DNA of 64,000 bases. Source: Marinobacterium aestuarii (GTDB lineage Bacteria > Pseudomonadota > Gammaproteobacteria > Pseudomonadales > Balneatricaceae). Numbering within the stretch: position 1 is the stretch's first letter; each line of letters opens with the position of its first letter. The position numbers were made by a program, and so were the translations under genes. The notes under the pieces are model-generated. The model had not been told where the DNA came from, ran no database searches, and saw nothing but the letters and a program-made list of their open reading frames with translations. This document shows, in pieces, positions 40,414 to 50,010 of the stretch. The DNA lies in assembly GCF_001651805.1 (NCBI RefSeq), contig NZ_CP015839.1:682001-746000 (forward strand), written 5' to 3'.

Positions 40414-41556
40414 TCAGCGCTGGGTGATAACGGCGATAGGCCGTAGCGCTTCTACCCGGTCACCCACCAGCTTGAGCGTGATCAGCATCGGTACCGCCAT
40501 AAGCGCACCGGCCACACCCCAGAGCCAGAACCAGAACAGGACGCTGAGAAATACCATCAGGGGGTTGAGGGACAGGCGGTGACCCAGAACCAGCGGGGTG
40601 ACAATCTGCCCTTCGATGATGGTGAGCAGAGTAAAAGCAGCCACCACCATGGCGGGAAGGGCAAGGCCGTCGAAGGTCAGCAGGGCGGTGGCGCCGAGCA
40701 ATAGCGCCGTGACCAGCCCGCCGAGGTAGGGGATAAAGTTCAGCAGGCCAGCGACTGCGCCCCATAACAGGGGATTGGGCATGCCGAACAGGTACAGGGC
40801 GGCGGCAACAACGCAGCCCAGGCCGAAATTGACCAGGGTGATGCAGGACAGGTATTTGGATATCTCCGCCTCCAGGATCACGGAGAGTTCGATAAAGTGG
40901 TCGCGCCGGCCCTCCCTGTTCGGCAGGTGGCTGATGCGCTTAAGCATCAGCGGCCCCCAGGAAAGAATGAAATACAGCAACAGGGTGGTCGTGACGGCGC
41001 CGGTCGCCAGCCCGCGGGCGTTGGAATACATCATCTCCGACAAGCTGATGCCCTTGACCTCAACGGTCTGGGCCGGGTTGACTGACGCGATGCGGTCTAC
41101 CTGATCGGCGGCCTTGCCCATGTCTTCGACGGTTTTCTTGATCGGGTTGATCTTGCGCTCAAGCTGTTTGAGCAGTGTGGGCGCCCGTTCGAACCAGGCG
41201 CTGACCGGATCGATGGATTGCGATACGCCGTAATTGAGTCCTGACAGCAGTAACAGCACGATGACGGCTGCACTCAGGGGACGGGGAATCCGTAACCGTA
41301 CCAGCCAGCGCATGACCGGGGCCAGTACCAGGCTCAACAGAAAAGCCAGGGCGATGGGTACCAGCAACAGCTGAGCCAGCGCCAGGGTATAGACCACCGC
41401 CAGCAGGGTCAGGGCGATCAGCAGGCGGGTTTCGATCCGGCTCCAGCCCGTGTTGTCCTGGGCACGGGCCGGGATGGCGGGGTCTGAGTGCCGGTTATTC
41501 CCGTTAGTGTCTCCGGCCGTGGCGGGGTCCGGGAGCGGTTTTTTGGAAGCTGTCAT
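40414..41556 (-). CDS. AI-2E family transporter
   Basis: A 380-residue inner-membrane protein of the AI-2E/UPF0118 family with about eight helices. Recognisable are the first helix pair (LALAQLLLVPIALAFLLSLV), a soluble segment (about 125-190), and the signature LNFIPYLGGLVTALLLG. Members export small molecules such as autoinducer-2, or exchange sodium for protons. An extended Pro/Asn/Asp-rich N-terminus (about 1-35) is unusual but does not change the family call. Confidence 0.9.
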   Translation of the reverse strand: MTASKKPLPDPATAGDTNGNNRHSDPAIPARAQDNTGWSRIETRLLIALTLLAVVYTLALAQLLLVPIALAFLLSLVLAPVMRWLVRLRIPRPLSAAVIVLLLLSGLNYGVSQSIDPVSAWFERAPTLLKQLERKINPIKKTVEDMGKAADQVDRIASVNPAQTVEVKGISLSEMMYSNARGLATGAVTTTLLLYFILSWGPLMLKRISHLPNREGRRDHFIELSVILEAEISKYLSCITLVNFGLGCVVAAALYLFGMPNPLLWGAVAGLLNFIPYLGGLVTALLLGATALLTFDGLALPAMVVAAFTLLTIIEGQIVTPLVLGHRLSLNPLMVFLSVLFWFWLWGVAGALMAVPMLITLKLVGDRVEALRPIAVITQR

Positions 41557-41592
41557 GTCTTTCCTCGCGCCGTTCGGGTGCCGCTAGCGCGT

Positions 41593-41847
41593 TCATAACA
41601 GACGCAGCAACGGCAGTAACAAACGCACTAGATGAAGGGTACGAGCAGATCCATTGCCCTCGCCAGGGGGGGCAGCCACTGAGCGGCCGATACTCAATCC
41701 AAGGGCAAAGCCCGCGATCAGACCGGGGGGCGAGGTTGCCCCTGTGCGGATCGATTGTCGCAACTGCTGCCGTGCCTGTTGCGCCTGCTGCCGCGCCTGG
41801 CGTACCTGCTGCTCCTGGCGCCGCAGTTGCGCTCTAGTCGGCATCAT
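41593..41847 (-). CDS. YqjK-like small protein
   Basis: An 84-residue product rich in Gln and Arg (RQARQQAQQARQQLRQ at about 16-31), followed by a short hydrophobic stretch (GLIAGFALGLSIGR). The start codons ATGATG (41847-41842) overlap the end of the preceding gene. E. coli has the order yqjD-yqjE-yqjK with a small basic YqjK last, and this gene has the same place and character. Function unknown. Confidence 0.65.
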   Translation of the reverse strand: MMPTRAQLRRQEQQVRQARQQAQQARQQLRQSIRTGATSPPGLIAGFALGLSIGRSVAAPPGEGNGSARTLHLVRLLLPLLRLL

Positions 41848-42253
41848 TCGGTAAGTCCAGCCCCAGCGCCTGCCGGGTACTCCCAAGGCTGATGCGCGTC
41901 AGTGCGCGGCGCATCAGCCACAGCGAGATCAGCGCCAGTACAACGTTGGCCAGCGCCAGGCTGCCGAGCGCCAGACTCCAGCTCCAGCCCAGAGCCAGCA
42001 GCCCGCCAAGGGCTGCCGCCAGCAACAGCCCCCAGGCGCTGAACGCCGCCAGGGCACCGATAAGCGCCATAGCCAGGGTCATGCCCAGCATCAGGCCGGC
42101 GTAGCGGGCCTCCAGCGTGAGCAGTGTGAGCAGTTGGGCAAGGTGCTGGCGTGTGGTGGCGAAAACGCCGGCCGCCGCTTCTATCAGTGACAAGGATTCG
42201 GGCGTGGCGGAATCGGCTGCGTCCTGGGGGTCAGCGTGCATTGACTGTTTCAT
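41834..42253 (-). CDS. YqjE-type phage-holin-family membrane protein
   Basis: A 139-residue protein with two membrane helices (about 55-80 and 85-115) in the Phage_holin_3_6/YqjE family: ARYAGLMLGMTLAMALIGAL and LGSLALANVVLALISLWL. Despite the name these are not lysis proteins; E. coli YqjE is a stress-linked membrane protein. It starts three bases after the DUF883 gene and overlaps the YqjK-like gene. Confidence 0.8.
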   Translation of the reverse strand: MKQSMHADPQDAADSATPESLSLIEAAAGVFATTRQHLAQLLTLLTLEARYAGLMLGMTLAMALIGALAAFSAWGLLLAAALGGLLALGWSWSLALGSLALANVVLALISLWLMRRALTRISLGSTRQALGLDLPNDAD

Positions 42254-42256
42254 GGG

Positions 42257-42535
42257 TCAGCGGCGTCGTGTCAGTACGCCGATCAGGATACCCAGGGCCA
42301 CGGATCCGCCCACGACCGCCCAGGGGTTATCGCGGACAATCTGCGTGAGGTTTGTGCTCAGGTCGCGGCTCTTGTCGGTTAACTGTTCACCGCGTTCGTG
42401 CAGCCCGTGCTCAAGTTCTTCGCCCACCTTGGCGGCCTGTTCTATGCGCTCATGCAGGTCGTCGGCGACGCGCCGGGACAGGGTTTCACTCTCCTGCACG
42501 GAGGCTTCGCTGTCGACGGGATTCGGTTTGCTCAT
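42257..42535 (-). CDS. DUF883 (YqjD/ElaB) membrane protein
   Basis: A 92-residue protein with an amphipathic helical N-terminal part (about 15-65) and one C-terminal membrane helix with the family end NPWAVVGGSVALGILIGVLTRRR read from residue 69 on. E. coli YqjD, ElaB and YgaM of this family are RpoS-dependent and tether ribosomes to the membrane in stationary phase. A strong AAGGAGGGG site lies upstream. It heads the yqjD-yqjE-yqjK-like operon. Confidence 0.87.
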   Translation of the reverse strand: MSKPNPVDSEASVQESETLSRRVADDLHERIEQAAKVGEELEHGLHERGEQLTDKSRDLSTNLTQIVRDNPWAVVGGSVALGILIGVLTRRR

Positions 42536-42574
42536 TATGTTTCCCCTCCTTTATATCCGGAGAATATCCAGATT

Positions 42575-42598
42575 GGCGGCACACTCGAGTGTGCCGCC
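42575..42598. terminator. Perfect 24-base palindrome between the BON and DUF883 genes
   Basis: GGCGGCACACTC (42575-42586) is followed at once by its exact reverse complement. It would form a strong hairpin in the message just after the BON gene stop. There is no T run on the minus strand, so it is either a factor-dependent terminator, a message-end stabiliser or a protein site. Confidence 0.5.
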
Positions 42599-42617
42599 CT
42601 AATCACTGTAGTTCAGA

Positions 42618-43460
42618 TCAACTGCCGGTGGTGAGCTCTGCAGTGACTGACTTCACTCCCTTGACGCTGCTGGAGACGCTAATGGCCAGCTCCCGTTCGA
42701 ACTCGCTGTCGACCTGGCCATGCAAGCTGACGACGCCTTCTTTGGTATCGACATCGATATCGCTGCCGTCGACATTGCGGTTATACAGCAGTGCCGACTT
42801 CACCTTGGCGGTAATCCAGCCGTCGCTGACCTGTTTAGCGACTTCTTTCGACTTGGCCTCCGCTTTGCCGGTGAGCGTTGCCTCCTCGCCTCCGACGGTC
42901 AGCTGATTATCCACGCTGCTAACTTCGTGAGTATTGAGTGCGATCTGTTCGGCCAGTTCGGCTTCGGCCTGGGAGTCGACATTGCCGGACAGCATCACCT
43001 TGCTATTGCGGGTATCGACATTGATCGCCAGACCACTGGTGGTTCTGTTCCATAGCAGCTGAGATTTCACCTTGGCGGTGAGGTTGGCATCTTCTACCTT
43101 GCGGGTGAAGCTGCGTTCTGTGCCTTCCCCGGCCTGGCTGGCGTGCATAGCGGGAACATCCGCATCGATCATTAGCTCATTATTGACCTCTGTGATGCCA
43201 TCGATGCCACGGGCAAGTTCCTCGGCCAGATCGCGCTCGACAGCACTTTCCACGGTACCGCGCAGGGTGGCGACGCCATCATTGACCTCGGCTTCGATAT
43301 CGAAAGGGTTGAGGTGACGGTTGAGGGTATAGGTCGTGGTCAGCGATGCCTTGGCCCAGAGATCCGACGGCGGGTCGCCTGCGGCGGTTGCGAGAAGAGG
43401 GGCGCTGGCCAACGCGATGGCGCAGGCGGCGACGATGGATTTTATGGGAAAACGTTTCAT
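42618..43460 (-). CDS. Periplasmic protein with three BON domains
   Basis: A 280-residue product with a signal peptide (about 1-27, ending LLATAAG) and three BON domains at about 36-105, 120-192 and 205-277. Each has the pattern of strand, G-x-V, then an acidic/aliphatic helix, for example DGVATLRGTVESAVERDLAE and KVMLSGNVDSQAEAELAEQ. OsmY, with two such domains, binds membranes and acts as a periplasmic chaperone under osmotic stress; a similar role is likely. A sigma-54 promoter lies about 140 bases upstream and enhancer-like sites lie further up. Confidence 0.9.
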   Translation of the reverse strand: MKRFPIKSIVAACAIALASAPLLATAAGDPPSDLWAKASLTTTYTLNRHLNPFDIEAEVNDGVATLRGTVESAVERDLAEELARGIDGITEVNNELMIDADVPAMHASQAGEGTERSFTRKVEDANLTAKVKSQLLWNRTTSGLAINVDTRNSKVMLSGNVDSQAEAELAEQIALNTHEVSSVDNQLTVGGEEATLTGKAEAKSKEVAKQVSDGWITAKVKSALLYNRNVDGSDIDVDTKEGVVSLHGQVDSEFERELAISVSSSVKGVKSVTAELTTGS

Positions 43461-43600
43461 GGCATTTGCCTCCGATGGTTCGGTTCGATCCGCTGCGGTG
43501 CCCGGTTGGTCGATCGTTGCGTCGCAGCGGTGTCACAGACCGGTCTGCCCGGTCAGGGGTGCCTGTGACGTTATGAAAAAGGGCAGGCCTGACAGTTGTA

Positions 43601-43618
43601 CTGCAGTATGAGTGCCAA
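43601..43618 (-). promoter_or_regulatory. Sigma-54 promoter of the BON gene
   Basis: On the minus strand the sequence reads TTGGCACTCATACTGCAG. TGGCAC is a perfect -24 element and CTGCA a good -12 element, with the GG and GC pairs 12 bases apart as required. Transcription should start near 43591, leaving a 130-base leader before the ATG at 43460. Confidence 0.8.
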
Positions 43619-43668
43619 CTATTAATTATGTTTAATAACAATAAGTTGTGTTGTTTTCGTGGATGGTG

Positions 43669-43718
43669 ATATGCCCCGGTGGGGGAAATGCCCCAGCGCC
43701 AGTAGTGACATATCCCCC
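43669..43718. promoter_or_regulatory. Candidate enhancer sites upstream of the BON promoter
   Basis: GGGGGAAATGCCCC (43681-43694) differs from the palindrome GGGGCATATGCCCC at 46811 by two bases. A half site ATATGCCCC (43669-43677) and a near half site CATATCCCCC (43709-43718) flank it. They lie about 80-125 bases upstream of the predicted start, the usual range for a sigma-54 activator. Confidence 0.6.
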
Positions 43719-43746
43719 TTATCCGGTGCGAGTTGTCGCGGCCCGC

Positions 43747-45151
<1,405 letters not shown>

Positions 45152-45159
<8 letters not shown>

Positions 45160-46600
45160 CGGCCTCTTTGTACGGCAGCCTCAGGGTTACACAGGCGCCG
45201 CCCTCGTTGCGGTTGCTTAAGCGTAGTTCGCCGCCCAGATCAGCGGTAAAACGGCGCACCATGACCAGCCCCAGGCCGGTGCCTCCGGCGCGCCAGGAGC
45301 AGAAGGGCTGGATACCGGTTTCCAGCATGGCCTGGGAAAAGCCCGGCCCGCTGTCCTTGACCGTGATCTCGAGCATCTGCTCCTGGCGCCTTGCCTGCAG
45401 CAGAATCTGGCCATGGTTGCTGCCCAGTGTTTGCCCGGCATTGAGCAGCAGGTTCAGCAGCATCTGTCGCAGCTGGGAGTGGGGCAGCAGGCAGCGCAGT
45501 TTTTCCGTGACCTCTGAGTCAATGCTGACATTTTCGTGCAGCTGGTAGGCGGCCAGGGTGATCAGGCTCTCGCACTCTTCGCGGACATCCAGCATGACCG
45601 GAACCTCGGGCCGCTGTCGGGCCTGGTCCAGCAACTGATTAAGTTGCCGGGTGGCGCGCTTAACCTCGTCATTGATCATCTCGACCCGTTCAACCAGGTC
45701 GGCTCCCTGGACATCCTGGCGCAGGTTTTCCAGCGCCATCTGGACACTGGTAAGGGGGTTGCGCAGTTCATGGGCGACCCCCGCCGCGACTTCTCCGATG
45801 GCACCCAGACGTTCGGCCTGGGAGAGTCTGCGCTGCTGCTGCAACAGCATGTAGGTGGCACTGCGCACCTCCCGGGTGAGGCTGTCCTGGCGCAGCTTTT
45901 GGGCCTGTTCAAGCTTCTTCAGGCGCTGCACCATGAGGTTATATTTCTGGATCATCGGGAACAGCATTGGATCTGTCTCTTCCACCGGCAGTTCGCTGAA
46001 GTCGTGTCGGGCCAGCAAGGTCATCTGGCTGCTGAGGTTATGCAGGGGCCTGAGGACGCGCTGGCGTACCCGGGCCCACAGCAGGGCAGAGATCAGCAGC
46101 AGGCCAATAGCCAGTCCAAAGGCGATGAAGAGTTCGCGCCGGGCCCCGCTCTGGAAAGCACTGAGCAGTATTTCGTGGGCCAGCAGCTCCTGGTTCAGGG
46201 CGCCGCGCAGCGCGGACGAGGCCGTATCCAGGGGAACCGGGCTGTAACCGTCGAACTGCACCAGCTGTTTTAGCGCATGTTCAATGCTGGCGGGGGTCGT
46301 ATCCATGCGGTAGGCGTCGGATGCAGCCAGTTCGTGCAGTTGCTGCAAGAGTGCATCAAAACTGCCGGGGTCCAGGTATCCGTCTTCGGCTTCCAGCAGG
46401 TTGACCCGCTGGGTGCGGACGTCCCCCGCTGCCTGCTCGATCGCCACCACGTAGGTGAGATGGCCTTTCAGGGGCTGGATGCGCTCGATATTGCGTGACG
46501 CGCCGTAGGTCAGCAGTCCGAAACTGGCGATGAGCAACAGCAGGGCTGTTGCCGACAGCGGCCAGACAGAACCTGTCAGTAAAGATGGCAGTCCTCGCAT
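45152..46600 (-). CDS. Sensor histidine kinase
   Basis: A 482-residue inner-membrane kinase. A first membrane helix (about 12-32), a periplasmic part of about 130 residues and a second helix (about 170-190) are followed by HAMP, a coiled coil, the dimerisation domain with the phospho-accepting His in GVAHELRNPL, and the ATPase domain with N-box LLNLLLNAGQT and G1 box VKDSGPGF. The periplasmic part has no family I know. ATG 46600 is preferred (AGGA upstream); a GTG at 46654 adds 18 Pro/Gln-rich residues. It forms a two-component pair with the overlapping sigma-54 regulator. Confidence 0.92.
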
Positions 46601-46729
46601 GTGAACATAGTCCTGTGGTTGCAGGTTACCCTGCGGCGGTGGCTGTTGTGGCACAACATCTGCGTCCTGCTAACCAGTGTAGCCATATGGGTCTATAAGG
46701 CGGTTATGCCGTGCTTGACTTGAAACAGA

Positions 46730-46746
46730 TGCACCCTTGGTGCCAG
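46730..46746 (-). promoter_or_regulatory. Sigma-54 promoter of the kinase-regulator operon
   Basis: The minus strand reads CTGGCACCAAGGGTGCA. It has a full TGGCAC -24 element, a GTGCA -12 element, and the GG and GC pairs 12 bases apart. Transcription should start near 46719, before either possible start of the kinase gene, which points to positive autoregulation. Confidence 0.72.
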
Positions 46747-46810
46747 ATCCATAACTAATTAATATCAATATGAAAAAGTTGCACAGAAGGGCGAACGCTA
46801 AGACAGACAA

Positions 46811-46824
46811 GGGGCATATGCCCC
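46811..46824. promoter_or_regulatory. Perfect palindrome, candidate activator binding site
   Basis: GGGGCATATGCCCC is its own reverse complement. It lies about 90-105 bases upstream of the kinase-operon start and about 130-145 upstream of the DUF1328 start, so one site could serve both sigma-54 promoters. Confidence 0.65.
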
Positions 46825-46927
46825 GGGCGTCGGGATAAGACCCCGCAAAGCGGGGCCTATCACCCGCTGCCTCAGCATTGCAGCGGGCACTGGAAAAATT
46901 ATCTTTGAAAGTGAACAGCATAGCGAA

Positions 46928-46944
46928 CTGGCATCGATTGTGCC
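46928..46944 (+). promoter_or_regulatory. Sigma-54 promoter of the DUF1328 gene
   Basis: CTGGCATCGATTGTGCC has TGGCA at -24 and TGC at -12 with the correct 12-base offset between GG and GC. Transcription would start near 46955, with the ATG at 47003. It is slightly weaker than the other two sites. Confidence 0.65.
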
Positions 46945-47002
46945 TGATGGATATATGCACGGTTTTGGCATCTATCCCGTCAATAAACATAAGGAGATTG
47001 CT

Positions 47003-47167
47003 ATGTTTGGCTGGGCAGTAACTTTTCTGATTGTTGCGATTATCGCGGCTGTACTGGGCTTTTCGGGTATTGCCGGTACGGCGGTCAACATCGCCTGGAT
47101 ACTGTTTGTCGTGGGCCTGATTCTGTCGATAGTGTTCTTTATTGCAGGACGACGGCCGCCGTTTTGA
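47003..47167 (+). CDS. DUF1328 small membrane protein (YtjA type)
   Basis: A 54-residue protein with two membrane helices (about 2-20 and 27-48) and the typical DUF1328 sequence [17 protein letters not shown]. Family members such as E. coli YtjA are stress-induced membrane peptides of unknown function. ATG 47003 has a perfect AAGGAG site at 46991-46996. It is preceded by a sigma-54 promoter and followed by a strong terminator, so it is a single-gene unit. Confidence 0.9.
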   Translation: MFGWAVTFLIVAIIAAVLGFSGIAGTAVNIAWILFVVGLILSIVFFIAGRRPPF

Positions 47168-47217
47168 ATGGCGTGGCCGCCGGTCACCATGAGGTGAGCA
47201 GCGGTGATGACTGTATA

Positions 47218-47249
47218 AAAACGCCCCTTTCGTGAGAACGGGGCGTTTT
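47218..47249. terminator. Bidirectional terminator after DUF1328
   Basis: Ten-bp stem AAAACGCCCC (47218-47227) and GGGGCGTTTT (47240-47249) with a 12-base loop. It also ends the convergent AroE-like gene. Confidence 0.92.
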
Positions 47250-47265
47250 GTCGGTGACAGAGGCG

Positions 47266-48126
47266 TCAGATGGTATTAAACAGCTTTTCCATGTAATAGC
47301 TGTGTAGCGATTTCGCCTCGCGGTCGAGGCTGTTGGTCAAATTAAGGCTGGCGGTAAAGAACTTGAATGCGTCCAGGCCCTGAAACACGAAAAGATCAAC
47401 GCCTGACAGAAGCTTGCAGCCGGCCTTGCGGGCACCTTGCAAAAACTCCGTATTGGCAGGCACATAGACGGCGTCGAATACCCATTGCTGCGGCTGCAGC
47501 AGGCTCACGTCGATTGGGCAGCCAGGATGATTCACATGGCCTACGGGCGAGCAATTAACCACCCCCTGTACCTTGGGAATGGTGCTATTGATAGCGTTGG
47601 TATCCAGCAGTGATGCCTGCACGCCGAACCCTTTGAGTTCCTCTACCAGCTTGCGCCCCCGCTCTACATCGGTTTCGGCCAGGTAGATGGCTTTCGCACC
47701 CAGATCCACCAGGCCCACCGCAACGGCGCGGCCCACGCCACCGCCGCCGATCAGCAATACTTCGCCGGGCGTGGTCTGGCCGAAACGAAAGCGATACGCG
47801 CTCATGAATCCGGTGTAATCGGTATTCTCGGCCTGGATGCTCTCACCCAGAATAAGGGTGTTGGTGGCGCCAATCTTGCGCGCGCTTTCCCCAATGGTGT
47901 CGGCCAGTGACAGCGCGGCTTCCTTGAACGGGAAGGTAATGTTGGTGCCCTGGTAGCCCGCCTCACGCATGAAACCAAGCGAGCCCTCGAGGCCGCGAAA
48001 GCCGGTTTCATTACCATCGAAAAGATCGTAACTGCTGACCTGTCCGACCAGCTTGCCAAGGCGGCAGTGCAAATCCGGCGCCTGAGACTTGAGAATACCC
48101 TTGCCAATGAGCCCGAGTTTTATCAT
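47266..48126 (-). CDS. Shikimate/quinate dehydrogenase-like protein
   Basis: A 286-residue AroE/YdiB-family enzyme with the catalytic Lys in ITFPFKEAA and Asp in NTDYTGF, and the NADP-type motif LLIGGGGVGRAVA. The usual Ser-x-Ser of the substrate site is Ser-x-Ala here (KSQAP), so the substrate may not be shikimate. Such enzymes oxidise quinate, shikimate or aminoshikimate-like compounds. It is last in a TRAP-transporter operon (65 bases after DctM), which suggests that it acts on the imported compound. A second AroE is encoded at 55747. Confidence 0.88.
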   Translation of the reverse strand: MIKLGLIGKGILKSQAPDLHCRLGKLVGQVSSYDLFDGNETGFRGLEGSLGFMREAGYQGTNITFPFKEAALSLADTIGESARKIGATNTLILGESIQAENTDYTGFMSAYRFRFGQTTPGEVLLIGGGGVGRAVAVGLVDLGAKAIYLAETDVERGRKLVEELKGFGVQASLLDTNAINSTIPKVQGVVNCSPVGHVNHPGCPIDVSLLQPQQWVFDAVYVPANTEFLQGARKAGCKLLSGVDLFVFQGLDAFKFFTASLNLTNSLDREAKSLHSYYMEKLFNTI

Positions 48127-48191
48127 GACTGTTTCCTGTTCGAATTGTGAATGTGTTGAGCTGCGAGGCGAGCTGCGGCGCTTGCGGTGAG

Positions 48192-49487
48192 CTAACCGGC
48201 GTAGCCCAGCAGTCGAGGCATGAACAGCACTACATCAGGCAGCGCCGTCATGGCGAGCAGCGCCAGAATCAGCACCCCGACGAAGGGCATCACTTCCTTG
48301 ATAATGGCGGCCAGTGGAATCTTGGTGGTGCCGTTGATGACGAACAGCAGGATGCCGTAAGGTGGCGTTACCAGACCGATCATCAGGTTGACGACCGTGA
48401 TTACGCCAAAATGCACCATGTCGACACCCATCTCGCGGCAGGCAGGGATAAGCAGCGGCACTATGACCAGAATCACGGTGGTGGCATCCAGCAGGCAGCC
48501 CAGCACCAGGTAGATCAGGTTAACCAGCAGCAGAAACTCGAAGGTCGACAGGTTCCAGGCGGTCAGCAGCTCGGCGACCTGAGTCGGAATGTTTTCGGTG
48601 GCGACGATGTAGTTGAAGATCAGTGCGGCGCTGATCACCAGACCGACGGATGCTGACGAAACCGCGCTGTGCTTGAATACGTTGACCAGATCCTTCCAGC
48701 TGATGGAACGGTACACCGCGGCGGCGAGAAAGAGGGCGTAGGCGGCGGCAACCGCTGCAGCTTCGGTGGGCGTAGTGACGCCGCCGTAGATGCCATAGAG
48801 CAGAATGGCGGGCATCATCAGTGCCGGGAAGGCCCGCCATGTGATCCCTGGAATCGCGCGCAGGGCAATGCGGGGCTCCTTCACCACCTTCAGGCGTGTT
48901 GACTGAAGGCTATTCATGCCCATCAGTACGGCGCCCATCAGCAGGCCGGGCACCAGCCCTGCGATAAACAGGTAACCGATGGAGGCATCGGAGACCAGGG
49001 CAAAAATCACCATGGGGATCGACGGCGGAATGATAGGGCCTATGGTGGCGGAGGCCGCGGTAATGGCGGCGGCATAGCCCGGTGGGTAGCGGTTTTCCTT
49101 GGTCATCATGCCGATAACGACCTTGCCCAGGCCTGCAGCATCCGCCACGGCGGAACCGGACATGCCGGAGAAAATCAGGCTGGCCACCACGTTGACATGG
49201 CCCAGGCCTCCGCGCAGATGCCCGACCATGGCCACACAGAAGTTCAGCAGGCGTTCGGTCACGGTGCCGGCATTCATGATATTGGCCGCGACGATAAACA
49301 GCGGCACGGCCAGCAGTATAAAGCTGTTGTAGACGCCCTGGATGATCTGTTCACCGGCGAGCGCCACGTCCTGGCCACTGCTGATCAGGTAGGCGATGGC
49401 GCCAATAATCATGGATAATGCGACAGGCATCCCCAGTGCCGCCAGGGTAAAGACCACCAGCAGGCAAAATGTAAATTCAGCACTCAT
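48192..49487 (-). CDS. TRAP transporter large permease, DctM type
   Basis: A 431-residue integral membrane protein with about 12-13 helices, the sodium-driven channel part of a TRAP carboxylate importer. Diagnostic stretches are FSGMSGSAVADAAGLGKVV and ASATIGPIIPPSIPMVIFAL. It overlaps the small permease gene by four bases. Confidence 0.95.
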   Translation of the reverse strand: MSAEFTFCLLVVFTLAALGMPVALSMIIGAIAYLISSGQDVALAGEQIIQGVYNSFILLAVPLFIVAANIMNAGTVTERLLNFCVAMVGHLRGGLGHVNVVASLIFSGMSGSAVADAAGLGKVVIGMMTKENRYPPGYAAAITAASATIGPIIPPSIPMVIFALVSDASIGYLFIAGLVPGLLMGAVLMGMNSLQSTRLKVVKEPRIALRAIPGITWRAFPALMMPAILLYGIYGGVTTPTEAAAVAAAYALFLAAAVYRSISWKDLVNVFKHSAVSSASVGLVISAALIFNYIVATENIPTQVAELLTAWNLSTFEFLLLVNLIYLVLGCLLDATTVILVIVPLLIPACREMGVDMVHFGVITVVNLMIGLVTPPYGILLFVINGTTKIPLAAIIKEVMPFVGVLILALLAMTALPDVVLFMPRLLGYAG

Positions 49488-50005
49488 GAGTAGTCATGCT
49501 CCTGGTCGTCTTTTTCGCAGTATTTTTTGTAAAGTCCCGGGTGCAGATGGGCGATCAGACGCCAGCTGTAGCGAACAATCAGGGCCAGAACAAAAACACC
49601 ATAGATACTGAATACATAATCGAGGCGGATCCTGAGGATCGCGCTTTTCTTTATTTTGTAGAAGAGGATGTAATCCAGGGTGGGCAGAAAAGAATATAAA
49701 AAGCCGACGATAACACCCAGGGCTGCAATGATTGAAAATATCCGCTGAACCTTGTGGGGGGCGGCCAGATAGAGCACATCAAAACGGATGTGGTCACTCT
49801 CCTTGACACAAAAGGCGCTGGCCCAGAATACCAGCCAAAGCCAAAGTGTCAGACAGACTTCTACTGTCCAGCCGAGCGGTGCATTAAAAAGATAACGCGA
49901 TACGATTTGCAGTCCGAAGGTGATAAACATTGCGGCAAGCATTGTTGCCGCAATGCTGTCAGCCGCGTTTTTTATCCAATTTAATCTATTGGTCACGGCT
50001 GACAA
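49484..50005 (-). CDS. TRAP transporter small permease, DctQ type
   Basis: A 173-residue protein with four membrane helices, including FITFGLQIVSRYLFNAPLGW, the typical DctQ sequence with Arg-Tyr. It pairs with DctM. It follows the binding-protein gene by five bases and overlaps dctM, so the three are one operon. Confidence 0.93.
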   Translation of the reverse strand: MSAVTNRLNWIKNAADSIAATMLAAMFITFGLQIVSRYLFNAPLGWTVEVCLTLWLWLVFWASAFCVKESDHIRFDVLYLAAPHKVQRIFSIIAALGVIVGFLYSFLPTLDYILFYKIKKSAILRIRLDYVFSIYGVFVLALIVRYSWRLIAHLHPGLYKKYCEKDDQEHDYS

Positions 50006-50010
50006 TCCTT

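Larger units (their letters stand above)
46601..47002. other. Divergent control region between the kinase operon and DUF1328
   Basis: This 400-base gap carries two opposed sigma-54 promoters (46730-46746 and 46928-46944), one palindrome between them (46811-46824) and two hairpins: CCCCGC/GCGGGG (46841-46855) and CCCGCTGC/GCAGCGGG (46863-46887). I see no gene in it. Confidence 0.7.

Noticed and set aside
36103-42253. Prophage remnant, suggested by DUF1353 and a phage-holin-family protein
   Set aside because: The two are far apart, the holin-family gene is a YqjE-type chromosomal gene, and there is no integrase, capsid or attachment site.
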